DNA of 64,000 nucleotides from Roridomyces roridus. Taxonomy: Eukaryota; Basidiomycota; Agaricomycetes; Agaricales; Mycenaceae. Under the pieces are notes generated by a model, which did not search any database, had not been told where the DNA came from, and was given only the letters and a program-made list of their open reading frames with translations. Positions 34,218-44,182 of the stretch are shown piece by piece. The stretch is from NCBI GenBank assembly GCA_029378245.1, contig JARKIF010000024.1:310001-374000 (forward strand), in the 5' to 3' direction. Numbering within the stretch: the stretch's first letter is position 1; the number at the start of each line of letters is the position of its first letter. Both the position numbers and the translations under genes were made by a program.

Positions 34218-36157
34218 GAATGGTAAGTACAACTCCTCTCCTCATGCAAGGGGATCCGACCTTGGAACCCGGCGCAGGCCGCAAGGAGCTCCTGCATTGG
34301 ACTCCGCGCTGGCAGTTCCTACCCTCCTCCCTCCTCTCCTCCAGATGCTAATGCCTTCAGTTGCAGGTTTTACCCAGCTCCCGAGGCGTCGCCTTCGCTC
34401 CAACAAGGAGTACTCTCCATTCGACCTCGCCCTAGGACTTGCGATCGAGCCCGCCGTCTACTTTGACGCTGAAGAACAATTGCGAATTTGTCTTGAGGAG
34501 CAGCAGACGAGTGGGCAGCTTGATGAACCGGAGGATATCATCGTCCCTGCGCTTTCATCCCTCAGTTTGAATGGTGTGTGGCTACCTTTCCCTTTTCTTC
34601 CCAGAATTGACGCTCCATCAGCTCTGGATTCTGTGGTGGCAGATGCTGAGGCCTCCATTCCTGCCGCAGCTCCCGGCACGTCCAATGCCTCCGCCGACAC
34701 TTGCAAGTCCAAGCCCCTCTTCACACGTGCTCAACGTCGTGCCGCCAAGTCGACTTCACCAGCTCACTATCGAGATCGTCTTCACCAACCTCAGACCGCC
34801 CAACAGCGCCACAAAATCAAGTCCAAGATTAAACGAGACGTGGAACGCCGCCTGAACCCCGCATCCACCACCAACCCCAAGCTCAAGCACGTCCACCTCA
34901 AAAGGGCGCGCGAGGCCACGTCATCAGCCATTCACGTTGATCTGGATGCCACCGACCTTCCTCACTCCAAGCCTGGGTGGATTGGAGTGCGGAGAGGCCA
35001 GGACGTCAACCTTTGGGACTATCAGGACGAGCTGAGCGAGCTGAGCCTCGCCGACACGGGAATGGGGCCCTCCATATACACGCAAGACCAAGTCGACGCG
35101 TTAGTGGGCAAATGCGGGTTCAGATACGTCCCCTGGCTTGGATGGTAAGCCCTCCCCATGCCTCTAACCACTACCTCAGCTTATAATCACGCCAGGCTCA
35201 CCATACCCATCGTAGACTCGAAGAGACGAATCATCGCACTTCTGGGCGGTCAACCGCGTGATAAAGAGGGATGGAAGGTAGCCATTGATGGGGCTGCTAG
35301 CAAGATGGAGGAGTGTGAGGACCGTATCGACCTGTCTGCCCGCGAATATCACCACCGGCGGGCGCAGGATCCGTTTGCAGCCTTGACTCGTGGGCCTTCC
35401 TTTGGAACCGGTCAAATGGTATGTCTTTCTCACTCGTCCCCTCCCTGCTCCTCATGACGTTCGTGTAGGAGCCTGGCGAGTTGCACACCAACCCCACCAA
35501 TACCCTGATCACCGACGAACTGATGCGCTACCACTTCTTCCCCCGGATTGTCGGATTCACCATACGTACGGAGCCTTTCCTTCCATTCCTGTGGACCCCA
35601 CTGACATTCTCTTAGTGCTGATGTCGCTCTATGCCCCTCGCCTCCTCGCTCGCTACCAGAAATGCAAGGACGATTTGCTTGCATGGAAGCAGATGCGATG
35701 GAATTTCGATGATGGTGTACACGCGGCCTGTACCTGGAACTTCGGGCGTGCCGTCACGAGGCCACACAAGGACTTTGGAAACTTGGCAGCAGGATGGTGC
35801 CCAGTGACTGCCCTCGGTGACTACGACCCCGACCTCGGCGGGCACATCATACTCTGGGAACTGCGGCTCATCATCCGTTTCCCGCCTGGCTCTACCATCT
35901 TCATTCCCTCGGCAATCGTCACACATTCGAATACCCCGATCCAGCCCCACGAGAAACGTCATTCTTTCACCCAATTCACCTCGGGTTCGCTATTCCGTTG
36001 GGTGGCGAACGGGAACAAGACCGACGATGAGTTTCTTGCGAGTGCGTCACCAGAGGAGAAGGCGGAGAGGGATAAGGCGGCGGGAACACGATGGGAGGAT
36101 GGACTCTCTTGTTTCATGACCTTGGACGAGCTTGAGGCGCTATATAAAACCGAGTAG
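34216..36157 (+). CDS. TET/JBP-family 2OG-Fe(II) dioxygenase
   Basis: Exons 34216-35144, 35196-35418, 35469-35565 and 35616-36157 total 597 codons in phase. The catalytic double-stranded beta-helix is in the last exon: HxD as PHKDFGN (about His467 and Asp469), ALGDYDPDLGGHIILWEL, FPPGSTIFIPSAIVTH (distal iron ligand about His520), and KRHSFTQF with the likely 2-oxoglutarate-binding Arg (about 531). Family members oxidise 5-methylcytosine, and some act on N6-methyladenine; the substrate here is inferred. The N-terminal 250 residues are basic (RAQRRAAKS, KIKSKIKRDVERR), perhaps for DNA binding. A second in-frame ATG at 34345 may be the true start, since 34216 overlaps the transposase start. Confidence 0.9.
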
Positions 36158-36604
36158 ATACATGAAAGATGTTTTCTGATACACGCAATACCAGTTCCTA
36201 CAATTGTATGCTTCACAGACAGCTTTTGAGGGTGGACGAGCAGATAGTTACTTACTTACCACACATGTTACTTACCTACCACGGTCCGAGCGCCACGGAC
36301 TGTTTTTCTCCCCCTCACCACAAACCTCCTTTGGCACATCTGTTGCCTCAAGTCGTATCTTTACAGCATTATGGAGGGTTTGAATTTTAGTTGTAATTAT
36401 TGGAGCATTTTGTGGTCGAAATTGCAGTTGGGCAGGAAACGCAGTAAGATCAAGTGTCAGATCTTACTCCCGACCACCACCTTCATCCACCTCCCTTCCT
36501 CACAACCATCTCATCGTCCAACCAACTCTCATTATCTCTTCCCCATCCCCTCCTGACTCCACTGGCGCCCTCCTCAGCTTCACCGCTGGCTAATTAAGCC
36601 CTAA

Positions 36605-37260
36605 ATGCTCTCAAAAGGCCGACTTTCTGGAGCGGAACGCCAAGCTGCATATAGGCAGCGGTATGTCTTCAATCTTGCCTCTGTTTCCACCTCTGCCTTG
36701 TTGACTTCATCCAAGCCATCGGGACAGCGTTCTTGCTCAAGGTCGAACGCACGCAGCCCGACGACGCGCCAAGGGGAGGAGCAATCCCACTTCGGACGCT
36801 ACCATCAAAGCCCAGGCGAATCAATATGCCGCGGGGTACAGGGAGACTCATCGTGCTGACTTGGCTCAGAAGGAGAGGATACGGCGCTATCGGTGCGTCT
36901 GCTATGCTCACTGTCCCGTCCTCGCCGTCTGATTCATTCTCTAGCAAATCTATTGACAAAATGGGCTACGACGCGTGGCTACAAACATGGCAGAAACAAC
37001 ACCCCGGCGAGACCCCGCCTTCTGGACTTCAGCAAACCCCGCCCTCTGTTTCTGTCCCCATACCCGTCGACGACGCCGGTGAGGTCGAGGAAGATGACCT
37101 TGGGCAATACAAGTTGGACCGTTCAAGGCGCAGGAAGAAGGAATGGCGGTTGAATGACCTGGACGAGCTGGAATGGGCAAAGGAGAGGGCGGATTTGGAT
37201 GCAGTCCTTGTCGGACACGCGCCCGATGACAACGATGGCGATTATTTCTTGGTCGATTAA
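36605..37260 (+). CDS. Small basic/acidic cargo protein
   Basis: Exons 36605-36660, 36728-36892 and 36945-37260 give 178 aa in phase. The N-terminal half is strongly basic (AERQAAYRQR, ARRRAKGRS, AQKERIRRYR), which would suit nucleic-acid binding. A short GYDAWLQTWQKQHPGETPP segment follows, and the C-terminus is acidic (DDAGEVEEDDLGQY, GHAPDDNDGDYFLVD). No named domain recognised. It sits between the TET/JBP gene and the viroplasmin-like gene on the same strand, so it is probably expressed with them as element cargo. Confidence 0.65.
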
Positions 37261-37470
37261 TGAGTACCTTTTTGGAATAAATTACCTTCCCTTCTAGAGC
37301 TTTCCAGCCAGCCACTGCCAGCAGGGACGCGAAATACGTCCGTTAAAATGAAGCCGCCGCTCTGGGTACGTAAACAATGCGCGTGTCAAATATAAACTTG
37401 CCTCTTCCCTCCTCCTCCTCCTCCCTACTACCCACTCGACCCGCTCCCTCCTCACTCACCACTCACCACA

Positions 37471-38720
37471 ATGTTGCTCGGCGCTGAGGCCTACAATATC
37501 TTCTTCAACGGTGCTGTGCCCTCCAGGCCCGTCTGCACGCCGCGGTTTTACACATCCGACGAATACGACCCCCACCGCGACACCCTCTACCCCGTGGCCA
37601 TTGGTGAACACATTGGCGTCTACACCAGCGTGTAGGTCCTCTTTTCTCACTCTTTCTTTGGTCTAACTAACGGCTTTACAGTGCTCTGGCTCGCCAGCAG
37701 ACGGACGGCTTCCCCGATGCTCAAATGCGGTCCTGCAAAGGTTGGGCTGGCGCAAAGGGCGCCAAGATTGTGTGGATCGACCTCTGCCTGAAGTATCATA
37801 GTCACGGGTGCCCCACGCCGACGCTGCCCGACGGCTTCTTCGTTTCCTCCCCCATCCCTGGAGAAAGCATGTCGGTGCCGCCTCCTCCCCCTCCTCCCGT
37901 CATCGCTGTGGGAGTCTCGTATGACTTGACCTGCCACAAGGCGCCCTCCTCTCCCTGCCCATCTCTGGTCGACCTCCCCAATGCCTCTGACAATGAGTGC
38001 GGTTACGACCAACGCTACGCTGAGCTCGGTGCTGGGTACGAGCGGCGTTACACGGCTGCCATTCGGTCTGCTGGGCTGAAGTTGGAGTACGATGGGCAGG
38101 ACATGAAGGAGCTCTCTTCCTTGCTCTCGACGATGTCTTCCCCTTCTCCCAGCCGTCGCGACCGAATCTGCACCGCCATCTCCTCACACCTGTCCAAGAT
38201 GTCCCCCAGCCCTCGTTCGCGTGAGCACCAGGAGCTCTCCACGGACATCTCCTCGCAGCTGTCTGCGATGTCCTCCCGCTCGCACTCGTGCACATCCTCT
38301 AGCTCCTCCTCGTCGTCATTCTCCAATATCTCGTCTATGCCAGACGTGTCTGAGCAGCTGTTTGCATCGCTGTCGCAATCGACGGTGGTAGCCCCTGCTT
38401 CCAGCCCTGCCGCGCTCCCTTCTATTCTCCCCGCCGTTGGCTTTGAAGACATCAGGCTCCTCCTCGGGGACGCTGACCCTTCTGAGGGTGAACTCGTGGT
38501 GCTGCACTCGCGTTTGAACCTGCACAGCGCCCCACGCCCCAACGCTCCCCTCCTCTACGCCGTTGTCGGCGTGCGCGGTCGACTTTTTGAATGCCACAGT
38601 CAAGCCATTATGGCTGCCTCGCGCCGTGGCATCATAAAGCCCACCGTCGCAGCAAACAACCATCACGACAAGCTTCTTGAGTTCACGTTCTGGCCCCACA
38701 TTGAGGGCGGCGGTGTCTGA
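37471..38720 (+). CDS. Protein with N-terminal viroplasmin/RNase H1-N-like module
   Basis: Exons 37471-37631 and 37682-38720 give 399 aa. Residues about 40-75 read YPVAIGEHIGVYTSVALARQ then QTDGFPDAQMRSCKG. This matches the viroplasmin / RNase H1 hybrid-binding-domain pattern (V..G...GIYTSW..C..QV.GFPGAKFKSF), which binds RNA-DNA hybrids or dsRNA in RNase H1. No RNase H catalytic domain follows. Instead there is a PPPPPPP run and a long Ser-rich region with repeated LSxMSS/SPSP units, ending in a compact FWPHIEGGGV tail. Its function on the element is unknown. Confidence 0.7.
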
Positions 38721-39538
38721 GGGGCGGGGCGGAGGCGGCTTTCTTGGTGTGAGGTAACAAGCTATTTCTTTTTGGGGTCCGTGTCGAAGAAAAAGAATGT
38801 ACTATAGCTAGCTAGCTCTCTGTAATATACCTACATCTTGTATCTACATCTTGTATTGTAAATAGTGAATCGAAGAGAAAAAAAATCCCAATTGGGAACA
38901 AAGCGGAGCTGATGTAATCCACTCCCTCTTTTGTTTTGACTCTAATGGTCTCTGCTTCGTCCTGAGCAGCCATGCTCTGCGGCGCCAATCCAACGGCAAT
39001 TTGCTCTCCGTCAAGCGAATATGGACACGAGAATTCTGCGGCAAGGGCGGAGGGCGCCACAGTGACATGTACACGTCAGATGACTCCGACAATGTTTCCA
39101 CCTGCACCCCCAAGACGCAGCACAGTTCTCAATTCCTTCTTCAATTCTCTCTCCCTGGTGAGCTCCCTTTGAATTCACCTTCTTGGGCACCAGGCTGACC
39201 TCGAATGAAGGTCATTGTCTTATTCGGACTCGTCTTAGTCGGACTCGTGCCACTTTGGCTTTGCGGATGTCCTCAGGTACGTATTGCAAATATATTGCAG
39301 TAAAGTACGTGCTAACAAAGCCTAGTTGCTCGCTCTTACGTCTGCCGCGGTCGCGGCGGGCACGTCTTGTTGGTTTACAAGACGCGTGCTCGATTGTTTG
39401 TTGGCTGGTGCTCGTTTGCTTGTCCTTTGCGACGTTAAACGGTCCCTCGTTCTCGTGAGTGCAATGTCTCCTACATGTCTCTGAGGCTGACGCCGTCTCC
39501 AGTGTCTAGCTCTACTCCAGCCCCAATATCTAGTCAAA
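38721..39538. other. Intergenic space inside the KDZ element
   Basis: About 800 bases between cargo genes. A GCTAGCTAGCT run lies at 38808-38818. Several GT...AG pairs occur (for example GTACGT at 39278 and AG near 39332), so a spliced 5' leader of the next gene is possible. No supported coding sequence. Confidence 0.4.
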
Positions 39539-42050
39539 ATGTCGGAGGGAGCTGCTCCTGCTCCTGCTCCTGTTGTCGACACACTCATCCCCAGCACTCC
39601 TGCCATCGAGACGCTCATCCCCAGTACCACTGTCATCGAGACGCTCATCCCCAGTAACACTGTCATCGAGACGCTCATCCCCAGTACCACTGTCATCGAG
39701 ACGCTCATCCCCAGTACCACTGTCATCGAGACGCCCGCTGCCAACACCGTTCCTCAGGACGAGGAGATCGACCTGGGCGCTGGGCCTCCTGAACTCCCGG
39801 GTAATACCCATGCACGACGCAATCCCGACCTACCTATCATCCCTCCCCGTGCACGCTATCGCAAACCGAAGGAGAAGAATGGGGCACAGATGACGTGTCT
39901 GCGGCGCCAGATACGCGCCAACAAGTCGCAGGCTATTGCTGACGACGTGCGCGACATTCGCAAAGCTGTGGAGGATTCTCTTCCTGAGATTGCCGCACGT
40001 CATAGCATTTCTGTGAAGGAACTGCGTCGTCGGGTGTACAACGGTGCTGGGATTAAGAACAAGCGCGAGATCAATGGCTACAATGCGAAGGTCTCCTGCG
40101 TTATGGAGACGCTAAATGAGGGTAGGTTTCTTTTTAATTTATGTCTGCAGCAGCGCTAAATCGACTTGCAGGCCGGGAGTTCGGTTCTCGATACACAATG
40201 AAGGAGACGAAGAGAATGATCAAGGCAGATCGTTCGCTCTTGAACGACATCGACCCCGAGGACCTCGAGCGTATGATCATCAAAATAGAGGCGGACCGCG
40301 TAGTCAAGCGGACGGGTGTGCGAGGCGACAATGTTGCTGCTGCCATCGATGCCCAGCGCTCAATTGCTGTCATAGCAGAACTGGTTCGTCCTCTTCTGCC
40401 CTTGCATGTACTGATTGACTGACGGGCCAATGCAGATGGCGTGCCTTTACCGTCGTACTGGAGTTCTCGGCTTCGCGTTCTTCTCTGGCGCCGACCACAA
40501 CGACTCCCTCCAGCCGATCGCCTTGGAATCCGGGGATGCTCTCAAGTTCTGCTCCGAGATACTCCACCGCGAGCACGAGCTTATCACTACAATGCTGCAG
40601 CTGTGGGCTGTTCAGCGGAACTCGGGTGAGCTTCTTCGCTGGTGCTTCGTTGACCGATGCTAACTATTTGTGTGCAGGAGCAATTACTGCCCCGTCGACA
40701 GAGAAGATGCGTGCGCTTGGTAGCGCTATGATCAAAAACGGTCTCAGTAAGCTGTTTCTCTCTTCATAACACAGCAATCCTGATTTCTTTCAAGTCCAGA
40801 TTACCGGCAAGGCCAACGTCGTCATGAATTTCGAGGGCTACATCAAGTCCATTGTGCACGCGAAGCACATCGCCTTGGTCGGCTGGCCCGCAGGCGTCCC
40901 TTGGAAACGTTGCGCCAAGCAGACCCAGGCAGGTGACGTCCGCGCCATCTACAAGGCGTTGAAGGACGGGACGTGCAAGTGGGTGAAGCTGAAGACGGAG
41001 GAGGAGGAGGACGCGGAGGAGCGTCGTTTCAAGAAGCTCGTCAAGAACGGCATGGCTCCCCCGGCAGTCAAACGCAAGGTCCGCAAGGACCTTGGGAAGA
41101 CACATGGGAAGCAGGATGAGGAGGGAAGGGTCTTGGCCGACAGCGATGACGACCAGGGGAACGGGAGTGGTGATGATGATGACCAAGGGAACGGGAGCGG
41201 TGATGGCGAGGGCGACTCGGGCAGCGGCGATGACCTACCATTTTCCGGCTACGACGGGGAGTACTCGGACGACAATGGACGCAAGAAGACAAAGGCGAAG
41301 TCCAAAGCCGCACCCAAGGTCAAGCCTGCACCCAAGTCCAAGCCCGCACCCAAGCCCGCGCCCAAGGCCAAAGTCGCACCCAAGGCCAAAGCCGCACCCA
41401 AGGCCAAGGCTGCACCCAAAGTTGTCGCCAAGCCCACGGCGAAGTCCAAGTCAGCCTCCAAGTCCACCAAGAACGCCTTCCCTCCCTTTGTGCCAGAGCC
41501 GACTCCTCCCCGCTATGTGATGAAAGGCAGCAAGTTCATACCGAACGGAGCTGCGAGGGATGCGCACGGCAGAGATATGGCAGCTGCGCGATCGAAGCAT
41601 GAAGCGGCTGCACGGAAGGCCCGGAGAGAGAGTGGTGAGGGGGATGAAAGCGGCAGTGACGATGACGAGGGCAGTGAGCAGGAGATCGACAAGTCGCAGC
41701 ACCCTCCCAATCCCAAACGCCGCCTCACCAACGCGCAGGATGACTCTGACGTCGACGGATCGGTCCCGGTCAAGAAGAGCGCTCCCAAGCGTCGCCTCAG
41801 TAACGAGCAGGTCGAGTCAGATGTGGGGGAGTCGGTGCCGGCCAAGAAGCGTGCCCGTACCAATCCCAAGGAGAAGCGTGGGCGGGTGGCGGACGACGAT
41901 GAGGATGAGCAGCCCGTGCCCAAGAAGTCCAAGCTCGTCGTGGAACTTCCGCGTGCGAGGCCTGCCTGGAACAGCGCCAACAAGAGCGTACGCTCGGACG
42001 CGCTCCCCGCGGGGGCAAGGACCGGCCCTCCTCGTATTCGCAAGGCATGA
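39539..42050 (+). CDS. Large nuclear-type cargo protein with AKP repeats
   Basis: Exons 39539-40121, 40172-40383, 40436-40625, 40678-40746 and 40795-42050 give 769 aa, all in phase. The N-terminus has five ETLIPSTTVI-type repeats. The middle is a folded part (LRRQIRANKSQAIADDVRDI, GFAFFSGADHNDSL, NVVMNFEGYIKSIV, LVGWPAGVPWK) that resembles proteins found in many mushroom genomes near KDZ genes, as I recall. The C-terminal third is Lys/Ala/Pro rich like linker histone tails (KAAPKVKPAPKSKPAPK) with acidic patches and KKRAR/PKRRL nuclear signals. Chromatin or DNA binding is inferred. Confidence 0.75.
39583..39734 (+). repeat. 30-bp coding minisatellite
   Basis: About five copies of a 30-bp unit (GAGACGCTCATCCCCAGTAC followed by CACTGTCATC) inside the last cargo gene. 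Units differ at one or two bases and keep the frame, encoding ETLIPSTTVI. It is preceded by a CTCCTG triplet run at 39555-39571. Confidence 0.9.
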
Positions 42051-42158
42051 TTACATCACGGGTGTCTACTGTATCTACTGTATCTAGTCTAGTCCTTTCT
42101 TGGTGGTAGCAACGTCTTTGTACGCAGTATGTAGGCTTGAATTGACTTGATTTCTTGG

Positions 42159-42390
42159 ACTTCCTTTTTGGGTAACATCATGATGCGCGATCACCGGCGG
42201 CACTTTAATGCGACGAGAATCTACCTACTTGCACTTTGTAAGTACTTACTGAAATATTGCGACTTTATTGCAGCCTTTCTCCCGGCCTTTCTTGCAGCTA
42301 GGGGAAAATCGTTCTAACCCTTCTAATTAGAATGGACATACCATGCATATGTCCACTCTAGTTAGAAGGGATATATAGGTCCCAGAGGTG
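42159..42390. repeat. Right terminal inverted repeat of the KDZ element (232 bp)
   Basis: Reverse complement of 30359-30590 with one mismatch (42208 pairs with 30541). It ends CCCAGAGGTG at 42390, directly followed by the target copy CTACAGGC. The subterminal hairpin lies at 42318-42370. Confidence 0.95.
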
Positions 42391-42499
42391 CTACAGGCTT
42401 GTACGGAGCAAGTGGCCAGGTGGCCTGTGCGGCCAGGTGGGGGGTCCCATATAGTAACACATGCACACCCACTTTTGCTACACTACCTAGTACCAAATT

Positions 42500-42775
42500 C
42501 AAACTTTTCCAAAACTTCCCTCGCGTCGAGGAACTCGCGCCGGATAATCTCAGCTTTCTCCCCCGTCCTCGGAGTGATCCTGCATCTCAAAGGAAGCGGA
42601 GCCGTTGTGACGCTCTGTGTTCCAAAGACGCTGTTAGATTACTTGGCTCGAAAGGAAAGCTGGAACTCACCTTGGAGTACGCAAACAAATCAGCCGCGAT
42701 CTCGTTACCTTGTTCATCCACAGCTGGCTTGTGTAAGAACTGAGGAAAAGTAACTAGGGTAGGCCAACGCCGAAG
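42500..42775 (-). other. Possible 3' end of a minus-strand gene
   Basis: Minus-strand pieces read TLVTFPQFLHKPAVDEQGNE and ADLFAYSK, then a possible intron (GTGAGT...CAG, about 42669-42614). After it comes RTGEKAEIIRREFLDAREVL and EKFEFGTR, then a stop near 42488. They look protein-like and share a frame after splicing. I find no start or upstream exons and no family, so this may be a gene remnant. Confidence 0.3.
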
Positions 42776-44182
42776 GTCAGTCACTGCGTTCAGAGGTCTT
42801 GTCGGCAATTTGGCTCTGACATGGCCGATGCGTGGCCGACATTAGCCGAGCCATGGGAACAGTGCCGCGGACATCAAACATGCACAGCATTGCCGACATG
42901 GGCCGACTCAATGCCTGACAGCTGGACCTCGGGAGCAAAAACACTTCCCACGTCAGCTGTTGCAAGGGGGCATCGGGATTTGGAAATCGGATATAGGGTC
43001 GAAAACTTTTTTTCGACCCTCGCCTGGACCCCCCCCCCCCCCCTCCCCTCCTATATAAGGTAGATCATTCCCACGATCATGTGATTTGCCAGTGATCCGA
43101 ACCATCCGCAGCTCCCAACCATACAGAAAACATGTATTACAAGTTGATTATAAGCTTTCTGAAGGGCCCCAGTGTCAATTAGCCCCATCCCATGACTGCT
43201 TGAGCAATGACACACTTGTTTACTGTGGGAATGTCTTGCGAAAGAGGCTGCATTATGTAATATATTAGTCCCAATTAGGAAATTTTCATCACTCAAAAGT
43301 TTTGGTGGTTGGGAGGCTACACTGAGTGGTTGTAGTGCCATATAAACTGGCAGAAGGGTGTTTAAGATGCTCCAAAACACCTTTACTAACATACAGGTAT
43401 AAATTTTTTTCGAGCAATGCAAGTAGCCCAAATCGAACGAGAGGGCTTCACGTCTCTGTTCTACACGTCCTGATGTATGTCTCTCAGCGCGGTATCTGAG
43501 AAATCCTCCGGCCAGGAGTCCTTTTTAAGCCGACTTGATGGTGAAAAATGGCCAGCGATTCCACACGATGTCAGTGGCACGAGTCAAACGGGATAGATAT
43601 CCTGGTTCTGATTCCTGGATGGACAGTTGCAGCTTTCAACCTGTCCCAGCGGAGTCTCTGGGGCTCGCTCAACGTTCAAGTTCAACACTCGTTTATTAAG
43701 TACATATTCAAGCCGTGAATCAACCGTTAGTGCTGCAACTCCAAGGGAAAGAAAAAAAGTGGAGAGGAGATTACCACTGTGCACAGAATCTCTTGTCCCG
43801 ACGGGAAGAGCCCGGAAATCCAAGTCCATCAGTGTTTGCTTGGTGTTTGCAACTGTCAAGTGTTTGTGCCGAATTTGTCTGCGACCGAGAGTGTGTTGTA
43901 GGATTGATCCCTGCATAGCTACTCATTTCCTTGGTTTGAAACTCCCTGTTCAACATCCTGAACATATCTTCCATTCACCCTGATTAATTACTCCATCCAT
44001 CCTGAATGGTTCTACCTATCTCTATTTTCATTTATTCCCCTGTGTCATCTACTCACTATTTCATATTGTAGATAAGCTACCAGTATAAGTACAAGCTTAC
44101 CTAGATGAATATACCTATCAGTTTCTTTCCCTCACAAAAGAGTGTGACCCGATCTGCTCTTGGACTTCACCACGACCATCCA
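42776..44182. other. Intergenic with hairpin, poly-C run and tRNA-like repeats
   Basis: A perfect inverted repeat GGGTCGAAAA...TTTTCGACCC lies at about 42996-43019, and a run of about 16 C at 43028-43043. Two tRNA-like cores (near 43428 and 43577) occupy about 43420-43700; the first shares GTCTCTCAGCGCGGTATCTG with the copy at 14465. No supported gene. Confidence 0.5.

Larger units (their letters stand above)
30359..42390. mobile_element. Complete KDZ transposon with TET/JBP cargo, 12,032 bp
   Basis: The ends are inverted repeats starting CACCTCTGGGACC. The 8-bp sequence CTACAGGC flanks both sides (30351-30358 and 42391-42398), a perfect target duplication. Inside are five genes: a KDZ transposase on the minus strand (30610-34217) and four plus-strand genes starting at 34216, 36605, 37471 and 39539. 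KDZ elements carrying TET/JBP dioxygenases are an established feature of mushroom genomes (work of Iyer, Aravind and colleagues). Near-identical ends and open reading frames in all five genes suggest recent movement. The host sequence is otherwise continuous across the target site. Confidence 0.93.

Noticed and set aside
38316..38699. Minus-strand frames over the Ser-rich cargo gene
   Set aside because: Low-complexity TCC/TCG repeats produce long antisense frames by chance.
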